A DNA stretch of 64,000 nt. Source: Saccharofermentans sp. Lineage in GTDB: Bacteria; Bacillota; Clostridia; Saccharofermentanales; Saccharofermentanaceae. Shown one piece after another: positions 17,203-28,300 of this stretch. The DNA lies in assembly GCA_024691325.1 (NCBI GenBank), contig JAILNR010000014.1, positions 62,001-126,000 on the forward strand, given 5' to 3'. Within the stretch, counting starts at the first letter, position 1. Every line of letters begins with the position of its first letter. The translations under genes were made by a program, and so were the position numbers. Under the pieces are notes generated by a model, which was not told the DNA's origin, searched no databases, and saw only the letters and a list, made by a program, of their open reading frames with translations.

Positions 17203-18809
17203 ACGCTTACTTCTACAGGTTGCTTATAACCATAAAAAGAAGGCCTATTGCCGACATCCTTGCGGTTGTCGGCATTTTTGCGTCTGTAAGTGCCATTAGA
17301 GCATTTGACCGGGTGCCTGTTCACCTGATGGAAAGAGATACTGATACCGTTCTCGGAATAATGACACTTTTGCTTATCATCTGTTTTGATTATGCTTTTG
17401 TTGTAGGCTTTAGAAGCGGTGTGTTGGGGTATCATCCTGCAGATATGACTTTCCAGTTTGCGGCCCCCTTTAAGAAGGTGTTCAACCTCTTTGTTTCTTT
17501 CCCGTACGGACTTGGAAGTCTTGCGGTCTTCATCTGGATTATTTGTACTAATTCACCGGTGCTTAACTGGTGGATATCGGTGTCAAAGACAGATATGATC
17601 GCGTTCGTGATAGAAGCTTTCTTTATCATGATCCTGGCGTTCATGTTCACATCGTTTATCAGTGCGAGGTTCTGTGATAACAGGAAGGCGATAATCCTTA
17701 CTGTTGCTTCACTTTTTGCGGTTCACTTTATCCTGTTCGGAATAATCATTGGCGGGCTTATCAATGAATACGGTTCTTTTTCCGCTGTACGTGCACAGCC
17801 GCTTGTTGTCATACTGAGCCGTTGCGGAAACTCGGTTTATGCTGATATGTTCCCGGTTGCAGGATGGGTGGGGCTTATCTATAAAGGAATTCTTCACGGA
17901 AGTTTCAATCTTTTTCCCATAGTTGTTATTGCTTATCTTGCCGTATGTGTTCTTGTGTTCTTTCTGTACAGGAATGCCCGGTTTGATTTCTACGAGACGG
18001 CGGGTCTTAATACCGGAAGGATCATCGAGATAATCGAAGCGAGTAAGGCCGGTGTTGAAGCTGTCAATACAGGTATAGCAAGAACTGCCAAGGTTGGAAA
18101 TGAAGTGTACAAAAGAGGGTGGGGAGCATCGGCTTTCTTCCATATGCACCTGTTCGAGAACTTAAGAAGCTCGAAGCTGTTCTTTATAAACAAGGTCGCG
18201 ATGATATACAGAATATTTGCTCTTATCCTTCTGCTTATCACGGACAGCATGCTTCCTGAAGATCTTGATCTTATAGTGATCATAATAGGTATGACCACTA
18301 TGATGGTTTTAAATGCGATCGTATTCGGCGGAGGCAAGACTGTAATGGAAATGGGGCGCCCGTATTTCTTCATGGTTCCGGAGAAGCCCACCCGTAAGCT
18401 TGCTATGTGTATAATGTCGGATCTTCCCGAGATGATCTTCGATGCTGTGCTTTGTGCACTGATAGTTAAGATAGTCACGTGGCAGGATTTTACTGTTTTG
18501 CCGATGATAGCCTTTGTGCTTATGATGACTTCTTTTGACCTGTTATCCCAGACTGTCGGTATTATCTGTGTCAAGCTTCTTAAGCAGTTCGGCAAGTTCT
18601 CTATGATGATAGCAAGATACATACTGATAGTTTTCCTGCTTGTCGCGGGAATGATCCCGTCTGACATTATTACGAACGGCCTGACCGGAGTTATCACGGA
18701 GAACCTTTCAGCTGTGCTTACCGTCATGATCGGCATGCTGGCGGTAACATACTTTGCGATGTGGCTTTTGCTGCTGCTTATATCAAGGGGAATCTTTAAT
18801 AAGTCTTAA
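17199..18809 (+). CDS. Putative ABC exporter permease (large, paralogue of the gene at 19582)
   Basis: 536 residues with about ten to twelve membrane segments and a cytoplasmic loop near 270-310. It belongs to the group annotated as putative ABC exporter. The GTG start at 17199 overlaps the nfnB TGA by 3 bases; no strong ribosome site is visible, so coupling to nfnB is likely. The block NAIVFGGGKTVMEMGRPYFF...SDLPEMIFDAVLCAL aligns by eye with NAVLYAGGKTVTEF...ADIPEMAFDSVLCG in the gene at 19582. The two probably pair with the ATPase at 18868. Substrate unknown. Confidence 0.8.
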   Translation: MNAYFYRLLITIKRRPIADILAVVGIFASVSAIRAFDRVPVHLMERDTDTVLGIMTLLLIICFDYAFVVGFRSGVLGYHPADMTFQFAAPFKKVFNLFVSFPYGLGSLAVFIWIICTNSPVLNWWISVSKTDMIAFVIEAFFIMILAFMFTSFISARFCDNRKAIILTVASLFAVHFILFGIIIGGLINEYGSFSAVRAQPLVVILSRCGNSVYADMFPVAGWVGLIYKGILHGSFNLFPIVVIAYLAVCVLVFFLYRNARFDFYETAGLNTGRIIEIIEASKAGVEAVNTGIARTAKVGNEVYKRGWGASAFFHMHLFENLRSSKLFFINKVAMIYRIFALILLLITDSMLPEDLDLIVIIIGMTTMMVLNAIVFGGGKTVMEMGRPYFFMVPEKPTRKLAMCIMSDLPEMIFDAVLCALIVKIVTWQDFTVLPMIAFVLMMTSFDLLSQTVGIICVKLLKQFGKFSMMIARYILIVFLLVAGMIPSDIITNGLTGVITENLSAVLTVMIGMLAVTYFAMWLLLLLISRGIFNKS

Positions 18810-18823
18810 AACATAATAGCGAA

Positions 18824-18853
18824 TTGATTGTTAGAATGTATTGAACATATAAG
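18824..18853 (+). promoter_or_regulatory. Promoter of the second ABC operon
   Basis: TTGATT (-35, 18824-18829), 18-base spacer, TATAAG (-10, 18848-18853), in the 58-base gap before the ATPase gene. Confidence 0.55.
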
Positions 18854-18867
18854 AAGGGTGGAAAGAT

Positions 18868-19572
18868 ATGCTTACAGTAAATGGAGTAACTAAGAAATAT
18901 AAGAAGTTTGTTGCTAATGATAATCTGTCATTTACTATCAACGACGGAGAAGTCGGTATCCTGCTCGGCCCCAACGGTGCAGGTAAATCAACGATAATAA
19001 AGTCTATTGCGGGACTTCTTAAGTATCAGGGAACGATAGAGGTCGACGGACTTGAGAATCACACACTCGAGGCTAAGAGGAAACTCGGATATATCCCTGA
19101 AATCCCGGCTTTATATGATACGCTCACGATTGATGAGCATCTTGAATTCATAAGACGTGCTTATAAAGTTGAAGATGTATCCGTAAAAGAGAAGCTTCTT
19201 GAAAGATTCGAGCTTACGGATAAGAGAAAGAAGATGGGTAAGGAATTGTCCAAGGGTATGCAGCAGAAAGTATCCATCTGCTGCGCACTGATGCACAACC
19301 CTTCTGTCGTTATCTTTGACGAGCCGATGGTAGGTCTTGATCCTCATGCGATCAAAGAGTTGAAGCTTGTATTCAGAGAATTAAAGGACGCAGGAAAGAC
19401 TGTTCTTATCTCCACACATATGATAGACACGATAGAGGATTATTGGGATGTCGTTCATATCATGATGAATGGTAAGATCGCGGCAACAAGACATAATATT
19501 CCCGGTAAGGCAGATGATAAGAGCCTTGAGCAGTTGTTCTTCGAGATAACCGAAGGACAGACTGAGTCTTAA
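18868..19572 (+). CDS. ABC transporter ATP-binding protein
   Basis: 234 residues. Walker A is GPNGAGKST (about residue 33-41), the signature is LSKGMQQKV (a variant of LSGGQ with K in place of the first G), Walker B is VVIFDEPMVGLDP, and the H-loop is ISTHM. AGGGTGG precedes the ATG. Large permease genes of the same family lie on both sides, so this ATPase probably energises both as one exporter. The downstream permease follows after 9 bases with GGGGGG as ribosome site. Confidence 0.93.
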   Translation: MLTVNGVTKKYKKFVANDNLSFTINDGEVGILLGPNGAGKSTIIKSIAGLLKYQGTIEVDGLENHTLEAKRKLGYIPEIPALYDTLTIDEHLEFIRRAYKVEDVSVKEKLLERFELTDKRKKMGKELSKGMQQKVSICCALMHNPSVVIFDEPMVGLDPHAIKELKLVFRELKDAGKTVLISTHMIDTIEDYWDVVHIMMNGKIAATRHNIPGKADDKSLEQLFFEITEGQTES

Positions 19573-19581
19573 GGGGGGCTT

Positions 19582-21186
19582 ATGTTATACGCATATCTTT
19601 ACAGAGTGCGCAGAGCTGCGCTCAAAAGACCATGGAAGTTTATACTCGCATTATTCTTTTTGGGGATATTCGGCATAATGCTCGCATATCCGACACTTAT
19701 GAGTATGCCCAACAGCGACGGTTCCGTAAGTGATTCGTTTGTCCCGCGTAATATAGAAGTTGTAACAGGCGGAATGTATCTCATCATTCTTGTCTTGTTT
19801 AACTTCATGTTTTATACGGCACTTAAGAATGGTGTTATCGGTTTCTCAACGGCAGATGTTATCTATCACATGGCAGGTCCGTTCACTCCAAGATTTAATC
19901 TTATAATCGCGGCCTCCGGAACCTTGCAGATCTGCTTAATGTTCACATTCCTTATATCCACACAGACCGCCATTATCTATGGCGCCATTGGTGTAAGTTC
20001 AATCGATCTGATTTGTATTTTACTGGGGGCCTTTGTCTCGGCGGTTATCGGGTATTTCTTCGGGGCGTTGTTCTGTGCGTTCTATGCCGATGATGAGGTT
20101 AAGAAGAACCGCGTTATGACCTCAGGAATTGTTCTGGATGTAATTGCAGTGGGCGGTTTTGCAGCTTCTCTTCTTGCAAGCGGTGCTTCGATAAGCGATC
20201 TGGGTGTTAAAGGTGTAGTCACACAATTCGGAAAGTCCTGGTTTATCAAAGCATTTCCGGGCGGCGGATGGGTTGCTCTCATTTACGACGGCGTTATAAA
20301 TAACAGTGCTTTCTTAAGTGTTGCAGGTGTTGTCCTTACATTACTGTCTGTTATTGCTCTTGTCTTTGTATACAGCCGCTTAAGCCTTGATTACTACGAT
20401 GAAGCAATCGCGTATGCACAAAAGGCACATGATATGGCTGAAGCAAAGCGAGCAGGAATCGATGCTGATAATGCGGCAATGACAAGAAGGGCGAAGGTCG
20501 GTAAAGAGAAACTCGGAAGAGGAGAGGGTTCTTCTGCTATTACTGCTATTCATTTTCTCATGAATAAGAGAGGCTCCAAATTCTTCTTTGTTAATCCTCT
20601 TTCTGTAATGTACCGGGGTATCACCGGAATATACCTTGCATTTATGTCTCAAAGTGACAGTAACGACAATCCGTACTCGTTAATATTTTCCGGTTTCATG
20701 ATGATGATCATCCTTAACGCTGTATTATATGCCGGAGGTAAAACTGTAACTGAATTTACTAAACACTATGTTTATATGATTCCCGATACCGCATCACACA
20801 AGCTGATGGCGTGTTTGAAAGCAGACATCCCCGAGATGGCTTTCGACTCGGTTTTGTGCGGTGCACTTATGTACTTCCTGTGCGGTCTTGAACTTCCCGC
20901 AGCGGCTGCGTTTGGTCTTATGATGATAGTTTTCGATCTGTTGTGTGAGATGGCGGCACTTCTTATCATGCGCTTGCTCCCGGCACTTGGAAGACAGCTT
21001 CTTATGATGGTAAGATACTTAGGCGTGCTTTTTGTTGCCGGTTTGGCATCGGTGCCGATGATTGCAGTTTTGTTTGTTACCAGAAGTTTTGTTTTGGGAA
21101 TACTTTCAGGAGCGGCGGCAGGAGCAGTATTGTTATTGATCTTATTGCCGGTAGCTTCGGTAGTTGTTGACAGAGCGGAGATGTAA
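19582..21186 (+). CDS. Putative ABC exporter permease (large, paralogue of the gene at 17199)
   Basis: 534 residues, similar in length and layout to the gene at 17199: N-terminal helix, about ten to twelve membrane segments and a charged cytoplasmic stretch around 270-310 (AKRAGIDADNAAMTRRAKVGKEK). The shared core GGKT...PEM.FD.VLC indicates an old duplication. It starts with ATG after AAGGGGGG. The gene lies in an operon with the ATPase upstream and the ankyrin-like membrane gene 2 bases downstream. Confidence 0.8.
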   Translation: MLYAYLYRVRRAALKRPWKFILALFFLGIFGIMLAYPTLMSMPNSDGSVSDSFVPRNIEVVTGGMYLIILVLFNFMFYTALKNGVIGFSTADVIYHMAGPFTPRFNLIIAASGTLQICLMFTFLISTQTAIIYGAIGVSSIDLICILLGAFVSAVIGYFFGALFCAFYADDEVKKNRVMTSGIVLDVIAVGGFAASLLASGASISDLGVKGVVTQFGKSWFIKAFPGGGWVALIYDGVINNSAFLSVAGVVLTLLSVIALVFVYSRLSLDYYDEAIAYAQKAHDMAEAKRAGIDADNAAMTRRAKVGKEKLGRGEGSSAITAIHFLMNKRGSKFFFVNPLSVMYRGITGIYLAFMSQSDSNDNPYSLIFSGFMMMIILNAVLYAGGKTVTEFTKHYVYMIPDTASHKLMACLKADIPEMAFDSVLCGALMYFLCGLELPAAAAFGLMMIVFDLLCEMAALLIMRLLPALGRQLLMMVRYLGVLFVAGLASVPMIAVLFVTRSFVLGILSGAAAGAVLLLILLPVASVVVDRAEM

Positions 21187-21188
21187 TT

Positions 21189-22067
21189 ATGGCTTTCATG
21201 GGAATGATATTCGGGGCGTTGTTCATCGTTATTCTGGTGACGATAATATGCGTTGTAGGTGTGTGCCTGCTTATCGGCATAATCTGCAAGATAGTGGGTA
21301 AAGTCAAGGACATCAAGGGTGCCCGAATAGCGGGAACTGTGTTCTTTATTATCGCTCTAGTGGTGATTGTCCCTGTTATCGCCCTGTTCGCATGGGGATA
21401 CTTCAAGACGGCTTTTACGGAAGTGCATATGCCTGACGGCAGTACCGAGAAGGTGTATTACAAGACCGTGAACCGTTTCCGTGACAATCTTATAGGTTAT
21501 ATCGATACCGGTGATGAGGAGTTTTTTACCAATCTCGGATCGATGATCGATGATGATGAAGCGCTGCTCTATTACCGCGATAATAATCACAGAAGTATTC
21601 TTGAATATGGCATGGATGCAGGTAATGCGGAGCTTGTGGAATTTGCTCTGGAACGCGGTGCCGAGGTGGATTCTCCGGAAAGATTCGAGTATATGGCCTA
21701 TGTTGAGTGTACTTGGGACGAGTATCTTGATATGGTTGCCGCAAGGCCGGTGACTGAGGGTGATGTGAGGATCGCTCAGATGTTCTTTGATGCGGATGCC
21801 GAGACTAAGTTTGATACAGGTGTTCCGTACTATTCCAATATATTCGGCAAGGCTGCATGGGCCATTCTGTATAATGATGATACAGTGACTGACACAGAGA
21901 TGGAATTTCTTCAGGTCATTATTGATAACGGATTTGATCACGATGCGTGTCTTATGCCGGTTTATGATGCTCCGAGCAACTACTATTTCGGACCTGAGAC
22001 GCATCAGGATGTGGCACGCGACGATAACTACTACGAAGTCTGGGAACTGGCCGGAAAGCCGGTGTAA
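21189..22067 (+). CDS. Membrane-anchored protein with ankyrin-like region
   Basis: 292 residues. Two N-terminal membrane helices (about 5-32 and 45-70) are followed by a soluble acidic domain. One stretch (SILEYGMDAGNAELVEFALERGAEVD) reads as an ankyrin repeat, with weaker repeat-like units around it. It lies 2 bases after the ABC permease gene and is followed within 11 bases by the acetyltransferase, so it is part of the operon. A role in exporter function or protein contact is possible but not shown. The ankyrin call is moderate. Confidence 0.65.
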   Translation: MAFMGMIFGALFIVILVTIICVVGVCLLIGIICKIVGKVKDIKGARIAGTVFFIIALVVIVPVIALFAWGYFKTAFTEVHMPDGSTEKVYYKTVNRFRDNLIGYIDTGDEEFFTNLGSMIDDDEALLYYRDNNHRSILEYGMDAGNAELVEFALERGAEVDSPERFEYMAYVECTWDEYLDMVAARPVTEGDVRIAQMFFDADAETKFDTGVPYYSNIFGKAAWAILYNDDTVTDTEMEFLQVIIDNGFDHDACLMPVYDAPSNYYFGPETHQDVARDDNYYEVWELAGKPV

Positions 22068-22078
22068 GGAGCAATCTT

Positions 22079-22630
22079 ATGGAATGCCAAGAGACTGTTG
22101 TTGATATGAGAGCGCACTCTCCCGAAGAACTCGAGAAGGGAAGAGAACAGGCGCAGCTTCTTTTTAAGTTTAATCACACTATGCCGGGTACACCTGAGTA
22201 CCAGGAGTTGATGCAAAAGCTTTTCGACGGGAATGTGGGCGAAGGGTCTTATGTGGCGGCGCCTTTGCAGGGCGTGTGCTTTGACCGCATCAAGATAGGG
22301 AAGCGCGTGTTCCTTAACTCGAATCTTCTTGTTATGGCAAGAGGCGGCATCACTATCGAAGATGATGTGCAGATGGCTGCAAATGTGCAGATCCTTACTA
22401 ATAATCACGATCCGTATGAGAGGCAGCTTCTTACCGTTAAGCCCGTGCTTATTCGAAAAGGCGCTTGGATAGGAGCAGGTGCTACTATCCTTCCCGGTAT
22501 ATCTATCGGTAAGCATGCGATCGTTGGTGCGGCTGCCGTCGTTACAAAAGATGTTCCTGACTATGCTATTGTTGTCGGCAATCCCGCAAAAGTCGTAAAG
22601 ACTTTGGATGCTGATAAGTTCAAGGATTAA
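22079..22630 (+). CDS. Hexapeptide-repeat O-acetyltransferase (maltose/galactoside acetyltransferase-like)
   Basis: 183 residues. A helical N-terminus (about 1-60) resembles the maltose acetyltransferase head, followed by left-handed beta-helix hexapeptide repeats (IKIGKRVFLNSNLL...ITIEDDVQMAANVQI...VLIRKGAWIGAGATILPGISIGKHAIVGAAAVVTKDV). The catalytic His is in TNNHDPYERQ. The family transfers acetyl from acetyl-CoA to sugar hydroxyls in the cytoplasm. AAGGAG precedes the ATG. The stop overlaps the convergent yczE-like gene by 4 bases. Confidence 0.9.
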   Translation: MECQETVVDMRAHSPEELEKGREQAQLLFKFNHTMPGTPEYQELMQKLFDGNVGEGSYVAAPLQGVCFDRIKIGKRVFLNSNLLVMARGGITIEDDVQMAANVQILTNNHDPYERQLLTVKPVLIRKGAWIGAGATILPGISIGKHAIVGAAAVVTKDVPDYAIVVGNPAKVVKTLDADKFKD

Positions 22631-23268
22631 ATACTTCGTATCTTCTTGAAATAGAACGCCTGAACCTTCTTCGTGAAGAATGCGATGAGGGGTCCTTCTG
22701 TCAGAGTTGCGATTACGGTAAGTGCGCCTATTCTTGCTCCTAAGAGTATGCCTATAACAATAGTTATGATGTCGAATATGATCTTGATGATCTCAAGCTT
22801 CTTATGTGTGATGTCTGTTATAAGCAGGATTATTCCGGTAAAGGGGTCAACTCCGATATCGACAGCGATATAGATGCCGAGTCCGAATGAGAGTATGAGT
22901 ATTCCGAGAATACCTGTTGTTGCTTTAACGGGAATCGAGTCTTCTGTGATTATTCTTTGCAGGGCGGCAGTGCTCAGGTTCGCGAAGACACCGTAGATTA
23001 GAAAATAGATCAAGGTACCAATGCTGACATACTTACGCTTGATAAAGAAAAGGATGATGATAAGTATGACGCTAAGACACATCGAGACTGTTCCTATGGA
23101 GTCTAGGGAGAGGTTAAATGCTGTTCTGATTCCGTCATAAAGTGTGCCGATAGAATCCATGCCCAGAGATGCGTAATTCATGAACCCACATCCTGTTCCG
23201 CAAAGAAGGGCAGCAAACGCGGTAAGCAGGATATCGATTACATAATTTCTCGTGTTTTTATTCTTCAT
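22627..23268 (-). CDS. YczE/YitT-like membrane protein
   Basis: 213 residues from the ATG at 23268 (MKNKNTRNYVIDI). Five or so membrane helices carry the family pattern: LLCGTGCGFMNYASLGMDSIGTL, then GLGIYIAVDIGVDPFTGIILLI and GALTVIATLTEGP. Function of the family is unknown. A longer frame starts at 23325, but it would include the TATAAT at 23275-23280 (minus strand), which sits 6 bases before the chosen ATG with no ribosome site, so a leaderless transcript from 23268 is more likely. It is divergent from uvrB. Confidence 0.8.
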   Translation of the reverse strand: MKNKNTRNYVIDILLTAFAALLCGTGCGFMNYASLGMDSIGTLYDGIRTAFNLSLDSIGTVSMCLSVILIIILFFIKRKYVSIGTLIYFLIYGVFANLSTAALQRIITEDSIPVKATTGILGILILSFGLGIYIAVDIGVDPFTGIILLITDITHKKLEIIKIIFDIITIVIGILLGARIGALTVIATLTEGPLIAFFTKKVQAFYFKKIRSI

Positions 23269-23274
23269 ACAAAC

Positions 23275-23280
23275 ATTATA
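23275..23280 (-). promoter_or_regulatory. -10 box of the yczE-like gene, 6 bases from ATG
   Basis: Minus-strand TATAAT followed by GTTTGT and ATG. No Shine-Dalgarno sequence. The -35 region (ATGATT at 17-base spacing) is weak. Confidence 0.5.
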
Positions 23281-23318
23281 AAACTGGACTTGCAGATAAT
23301 CATAATTAAGGTAGAAAA

Positions 23319-23332
23319 CGAACACATGTTCT
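23319..23332. promoter_or_regulatory. LexA box (SOS operator) upstream of uvrB
   Basis: CGAACACATGTTCT matches the Bacillus/Clostridia LexA consensus CGAAC-RNRY-GTTYG at all positions but the last. It ends 2 bases before the uvrB -10 box, between the -35 and -10, so bound LexA would block the promoter. It also lies upstream of the divergent yczE-like gene. Confidence 0.85.
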
Positions 23333-23334
23333 GA

Positions 23335-23340
23335 TATAAT
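23335..23340 (+). promoter_or_regulatory. -10 box of uvrB, 6 bases from ATG
   Basis: TATAAT followed by CAGAGC and the uvrB ATG. No ribosome site; transcription would start at or next to the A of ATG. Confidence 0.6.
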
Positions 23341-23346
23341 CAGAGC

Positions 23347-25338
23347 ATGTTTAAGTTGGTGTCACAATTCAAGCCTTCGGGCGATCAGCCAAAGGCTATC
23401 GGACAGCTTGTGGAAGGCGTTAAGCAGGGGATGCGGGGGCAGACTTTGCTTGGTGTTACGGGCTCAGGTAAGACGTTTACGATGGCTAATGTTATTCAGG
23501 AGTTGAACCGTCCGACACTTGTTCTTGCCCATAATAAGACACTGGCAGGACAGCTGTATTCAGAGTTTAAGGAATTGTTCCCGGAGAATGCAGTTGAGTA
23601 TTTTGTTTCTTACTACGATTACTATCAGCCTGAGGCATATATCGCATCTACTGATACATACATAGAGAAGGATTCTTCTATTAATGATGAGATCGACCGT
23701 ATGAGACACTCTGCTACCAGATCTTTGCTTACGCGTGATGATGTTATCGTTGTGTCTTCGGTCTCCTGTATTTACGGTATCGGAGAGAAGGACGACTATA
23801 TGTCGCTGATGGTAAATCTCTATGTCGGTCTTGAGATATCACGCGATGCGGTTATGGCTGAACTGATTAATATCCAGTACGATAGGAATGACTTTGAACT
23901 TAAAAGAGGAACCTTCAGGTGCAGGGGAGATGTTCTCGATGTTTTCACCCCGGATTCCGATAATGTCATTACAAGGATAGAATTCTTCGGGGATGAGATA
24001 GAGAAGATCTCTTATGTTGATTTCATAACGGGACATGTTCTTTATACAAGAACATTCGCTGAGATATTTCCGGCTTCCCATTATGCGACTGGAAGACAGA
24101 AGCTTGAACGGGCTTTAGGTCTTATCGAGGAAGAACTTGATGAGAGGATAAAGTATTTTCGCGGAGAGGGAAAGCTTGTTGAAGCTTACAGACTCGAGCA
24201 GCGTACTCGTTACGATCTGGAGCTTTTACGCGAGACCGGTTTTTGCAAGGGTATCGAGAATTATTCGAGGCACATTGCAGGAAGAGCTGAAGGCGAGCCG
24301 CCTTGTACTTTGCTTGACTTTTTCCCGAAGGATTACCTCATGTTTATCGATGAGTCTCATGTTACGGTGCCGCAGGTGGGTGCGATGTACAAGGGTGACC
24401 GCTCACGTAAGGATATGCTTATTGACTACGGTTTCAGGCTTCCTTCCGCCCGTGATAACAGACCTTTGAAGTTTGAGGAGTTTGAGCCGAGGATGGGGCA
24501 GACGATATTTGTATCGGCAACCCCTGCAGATTATGAGGCGAAGCACTCGGAACAGACAGTTGAGCAGGTAATAAGACCGACAGGACTTCTTGAGCCCCAG
24601 ATCTATATCAGGCCTGTTGACGGACAGATAGAAGATATACTTCACGAATTGTCTGAGAATAATAAGCGCGGTGAGAAGTCGCTTATTATGACACTTACGA
24701 AGAAGATGGCAGAGGATCTTACTGATTATCTTAAGAAGGAAGACATCAGAGTTACATATCTGCACTCGGATATCGAGACGGTCGAGAGAATGCAGATACT
24801 TAATCAGTTGAGAAATGACGAGACGGACGTAATAGTAGGTATCAACCTTTTAAGGGAGGGTATCGACCTTCCGGAAGTATCGCTTCTTATGATACTTGAT
24901 GCGGATAAGGAAGGATTCTTAAGGTCTGAAAGGTCACTCATTCAGATCATAGGAAGATGCGCCCGTAACAGTAACGGACGCGTTATCCTCTACGCTGATG
25001 AGGTTACTGATTCCATGATGGGTGCCGTTTCTGAGACGAACAGAAGACGCGATATCCAGCAAAAGTATAACGAGGAGCATGGTATAGTTCCGAAGACGGT
25101 CATCAAACATGTTAAGAATGTATTTGATACTGTCGAGGATGCGGCGAAGAAGGAGAAGGTCAAGAAGATCGATATCAGGAAACTTATCGAGACCAGCGAT
25201 CCCGGCAAGTTGTCTGATGAAGAGAGACTTAAGCTTATTAACAGCCTGACATCTGATATGAAGAAGGCTGCGAAGGACCTCGACTTCGAGAAGGCTGCTC
25301 AGATCAGAGATGTGATCATAGGACTTAAGGGTAACTGA
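23347..25338 (+). CDS. uvrB: Excinuclease ABC subunit B
   Basis: 663 residues, full length. Walker A is [13 protein letters not shown] (about 38-50), the beta-hairpin is [11 protein letters not shown] (about 93-103), helicase motifs include FIDESH and SATPADYE, and motif VI is [11 protein letters not shown]-terminal UVR/UvrC-binding helix pair lies around 625-660. UvrB verifies DNA damage handed over by UvrA and recruits UvrC. The LexA box places it in the SOS regulon. The ATG has no ribosome site and lies 6 bases after the -10 box. dnaE starts one base after the stop. uvrA and uvrC are not in the window. Confidence 0.98.
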   Translation: MFKLVSQFKPSGDQPKAIGQLVEGVKQGMRGQTLLGVTGSGKTFTMANVIQELNRPTLVLAHNKTLAGQLYSEFKELFPENAVEYFVSYYDYYQPEAYIASTDTYIEKDSSINDEIDRMRHSATRSLLTRDDVIVVSSVSCIYGIGEKDDYMSLMVNLYVGLEISRDAVMAELINIQYDRNDFELKRGTFRCRGDVLDVFTPDSDNVITRIEFFGDEIEKISYVDFITGHVLYTRTFAEIFPASHYATGRQKLERALGLIEEELDERIKYFRGEGKLVEAYRLEQRTRYDLELLRETGFCKGIENYSRHIAGRAEGEPPCTLLDFFPKDYLMFIDESHVTVPQVGAMYKGDRSRKDMLIDYGFRLPSARDNRPLKFEEFEPRMGQTIFVSATPADYEAKHSEQTVEQVIRPTGLLEPQIYIRPVDGQIEDILHELSENNKRGEKSLIMTLTKKMAEDLTDYLKKEDIRVTYLHSDIETVERMQILNQLRNDETDVIVGINLLREGIDLPEVSLLMILDADKEGFLRSERSLIQIIGRCARNSNGRVILYADEVTDSMMGAVSETNRRRDIQQKYNEEHGIVPKTVIKHVKNVFDTVEDAAKKEKVKKIDIRKLIETSDPGKLSDEERLKLINSLTSDMKKAAKDLDFEKAAQIRDVIIGLKGN

Positions 25339-25339
25339 T

Positions 25340-28300
25340 ATGGATCAGGGATTTGTTCACCTTCATTTGCATACCGAATACAGTCTTCTTGACGGTGCGG
25401 TCAGGATAAAGGAGCTTGCCGGAAGACTTAAAGAGATGGGAATGAACGCTTGTGCCGTTACCGACCACGGTTCGATGTTCGGCTGCGTTGAGTTCTATAA
25501 GGCGATGAAGGACGAAGGGATAAAACCTATCATCGGATGTGAGGTCTATGTGGCTCCCGAGTCAAGATTTGTAAGACCACAGGATCAGAAGTCGAGAGCA
25601 TATCATCATCTCATTTTGCTAGCGAAGGATAATACAGGTCTTTGCAATCTCAACAGACTTATATCCGCAGGTTATACTGAAGGCTTTTACAGGAAACCCA
25701 GAATCGATAAGGAGCTTCTTGAGAAGTGGCATGAAGGGCTGATCTGTCTGTCAGGTTGCCTGGCGGGAGAAGTTGCCGATCACATTGCGGCCGGACGTAT
25801 CAATGAAGCTGAGCGGACTGCTTTGTGGTATGACAGTTTGTTCGGAAGAGGTAATTACTACCTCGAGATACAGAGTAACTTCCTTAAGAATCAAGCTGTT
25901 GTTAATTCTGCGCTTGTTAAATTGTCGGCCAAGACCGGCATTCCTCTTGTTGCGACTAACGACTGTCATTATCTACGTAAGGAAGACAGTGACGTTCACG
26001 AGGTGCTTCTTTGCATGCAGACGGGTTCAAAGCTCTCTGATCCTGACAGGATGAAGTTCGAGACCGATGATTTCTATGTTAAGTCTGAAACCGAGATGAG
26101 ACGCTTCTTCTCCGATATTCCGGAAGCGGTTGATAATACCGTAAAGATTGCGGATATGTGTAATGCCGAGTATGATTTCTCGACTATCCACCTTCCCAAG
26201 TATGAGGTGCCTTCCGGCTTCGCTGATAACAAGCAGTATCTTAAGTATCTTGTCACGTCAGGTCTTGAGAAGAGATTTGCGATCAAGGGAATGGCTGCAG
26301 ATCAGGACGTATATATTAAGAGGGCTGACTACGAGCTTAATGTCATTAATTCGATGGGGTACACCGATTACTACCTTATCGTTTGGGATTTCATTAATTA
26401 CGCCAAGACAAACGGAATAATGGTCGGTCCCGGAAGAGGCTCGGGTGCGGGTTCACTTGCTGCTTATGCGATAGGAATAACCGATGTGGATCCTATCCGA
26501 TACAATCTTGTTTTCGAGAGGTTTCTTAACAGTGAGCGTGTGTCGATGCCTGACTTTGATATCGACTTTTGCTACGAGAGAAGACCTGAGGTTATAGATT
26601 ACGTTACTCGCAAGTATGGCGCAGACAGGGTGGCACAGGTAATCACATTCGGTACGCTCGCGGCGAGAATATGCATCAGGGATGTTGCCAGAGTTCTGGA
26701 TCTGCCTTTAAACAGGACAGATAAGATAGCCAAGATGATCCCCGAAGCCATCGGCATGACTATAAAGGATACTTTGGAAGTGCGAAAGGATTTTAAAGCC
26801 GAGTACGACTCCGACCCTGACGTGAAGCGCGTGCTTGATATTGCCATGAGGCTTGAGGGTATGCCGAGACATGCGTCGACTCATGCGGCGGGAGTAATCA
26901 TCTCGGGTGTCCCGATTACTGATATCGCGCCGCTTGCGGTTAACGACGGTAATACCGTAGTGCAGTTTGCGAAGGCGGATATCGAGAGTGTCGGTCTTCT
27001 TAAGTTCGACTTCTTAGGCCTTCGTACTCTGACCGTTCTACGTGATACGGCCGATATGGTAAGAGAGAATTACGGCAAGGAGATAAACTTCGATAAGATT
27101 CCTCTCGATGACCCCAATGTTTACAAAATGATCGGTGAAGGTGATACAGTCGGTGTGTTCCAGCTTGAAAGTGCCGGCATGACCTCGTTTATGAAGGATC
27201 TTAAGCCGACATCCATAGAAGATGTAACAGCCGGAATCTCGCTTTACCGTCCGGGTCCTATGGATCAGATACCAAAGTATGTTAAAGGCAAGCATGATGC
27301 CTCTTCAATCACATATGATCATCCCATGCTTGAGCCTATACTTGATGTCACATATGGATGTATGGTCTATCAGGAGCAGGTTATGCAGATAGTCCGTGAT
27401 CTGGCAGGCTTCTCTATGGGCCAGTCAGACAATATCCGCCGTGCGATGAGCAAGAAGAAAAAATCGCTCATGGAGAAGTACAGGAAACTGTTTATATACG
27501 GCGGTGTTGATGAGACCGGACGCGATATTGACGGTGCGATAAAAAGAGGAGTGCCCGAACAGACAGCCGATAAGATATTTAATGAAGTGGCAGGTTTTGC
27601 AGGTTATGCATTCAACAAGTCACACGCTGCGTGCTATGCCGTCGTAGGTTATTACACAGCCTATCTTAAGTATTATTATCCGACTGAGTTTATGGCTGCC
27701 ATGCTTAATTCCTTCAGATTCAACATCATGCAGGCGGCATACTATATCAATTGCTGCAAGGTGATGGGAATAGATGTTCTGCCCCCTGATGTAAACAGAA
27801 GTAAGGCAAAGTTCTCAACAGAGAAACTTAAAGACGGCAGGATGGCTGTGAGGATCGGCTTGTCTGTTTTGAAGAATGTCGGTGAGGGCGCGGTTAACAG
27901 TCTTATTGATGAGCGTGAGGAAGGCGGACCCTACACCTCTTTTGAGAATTTCTTAAGAAGATGTTCTTCTATCGGTATCAAGAAGAACCTTGTGGAATCA
28001 CTGGTTTATTCGTCTGCGCTCGACTTTACCGGTTATAACAGAGCTACCATGGTGGCAACAGTCAGAACGGAGCTCGATAAGCTTTCATCTGAGAACAACA
28101 GGCAGGTTGAAGGTCAGATCAGCCTGTTTGACTTGGGTACAGACCAGCAGGATGAGGCGACGGACTCCATCAGGATCAACAATGTCAGTGAGTATCCCGA
28201 GTCTGAGAAGCTTGCGCTGGAGAAAGATGTTGTCGGGTTATACCTGTCAGGTCATCCTCTGTCCGGGTATTCGGAATTCATAGAGAAGTACAGTACGTTT

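Noticed and set aside
17990..18736. A 248-codon open frame on the minus strand
   Set aside because: Antisense to the ABC exporter permease, Ser/Ile/Thr-rich composition typical of a reversed hydrophobic gene, no start context.
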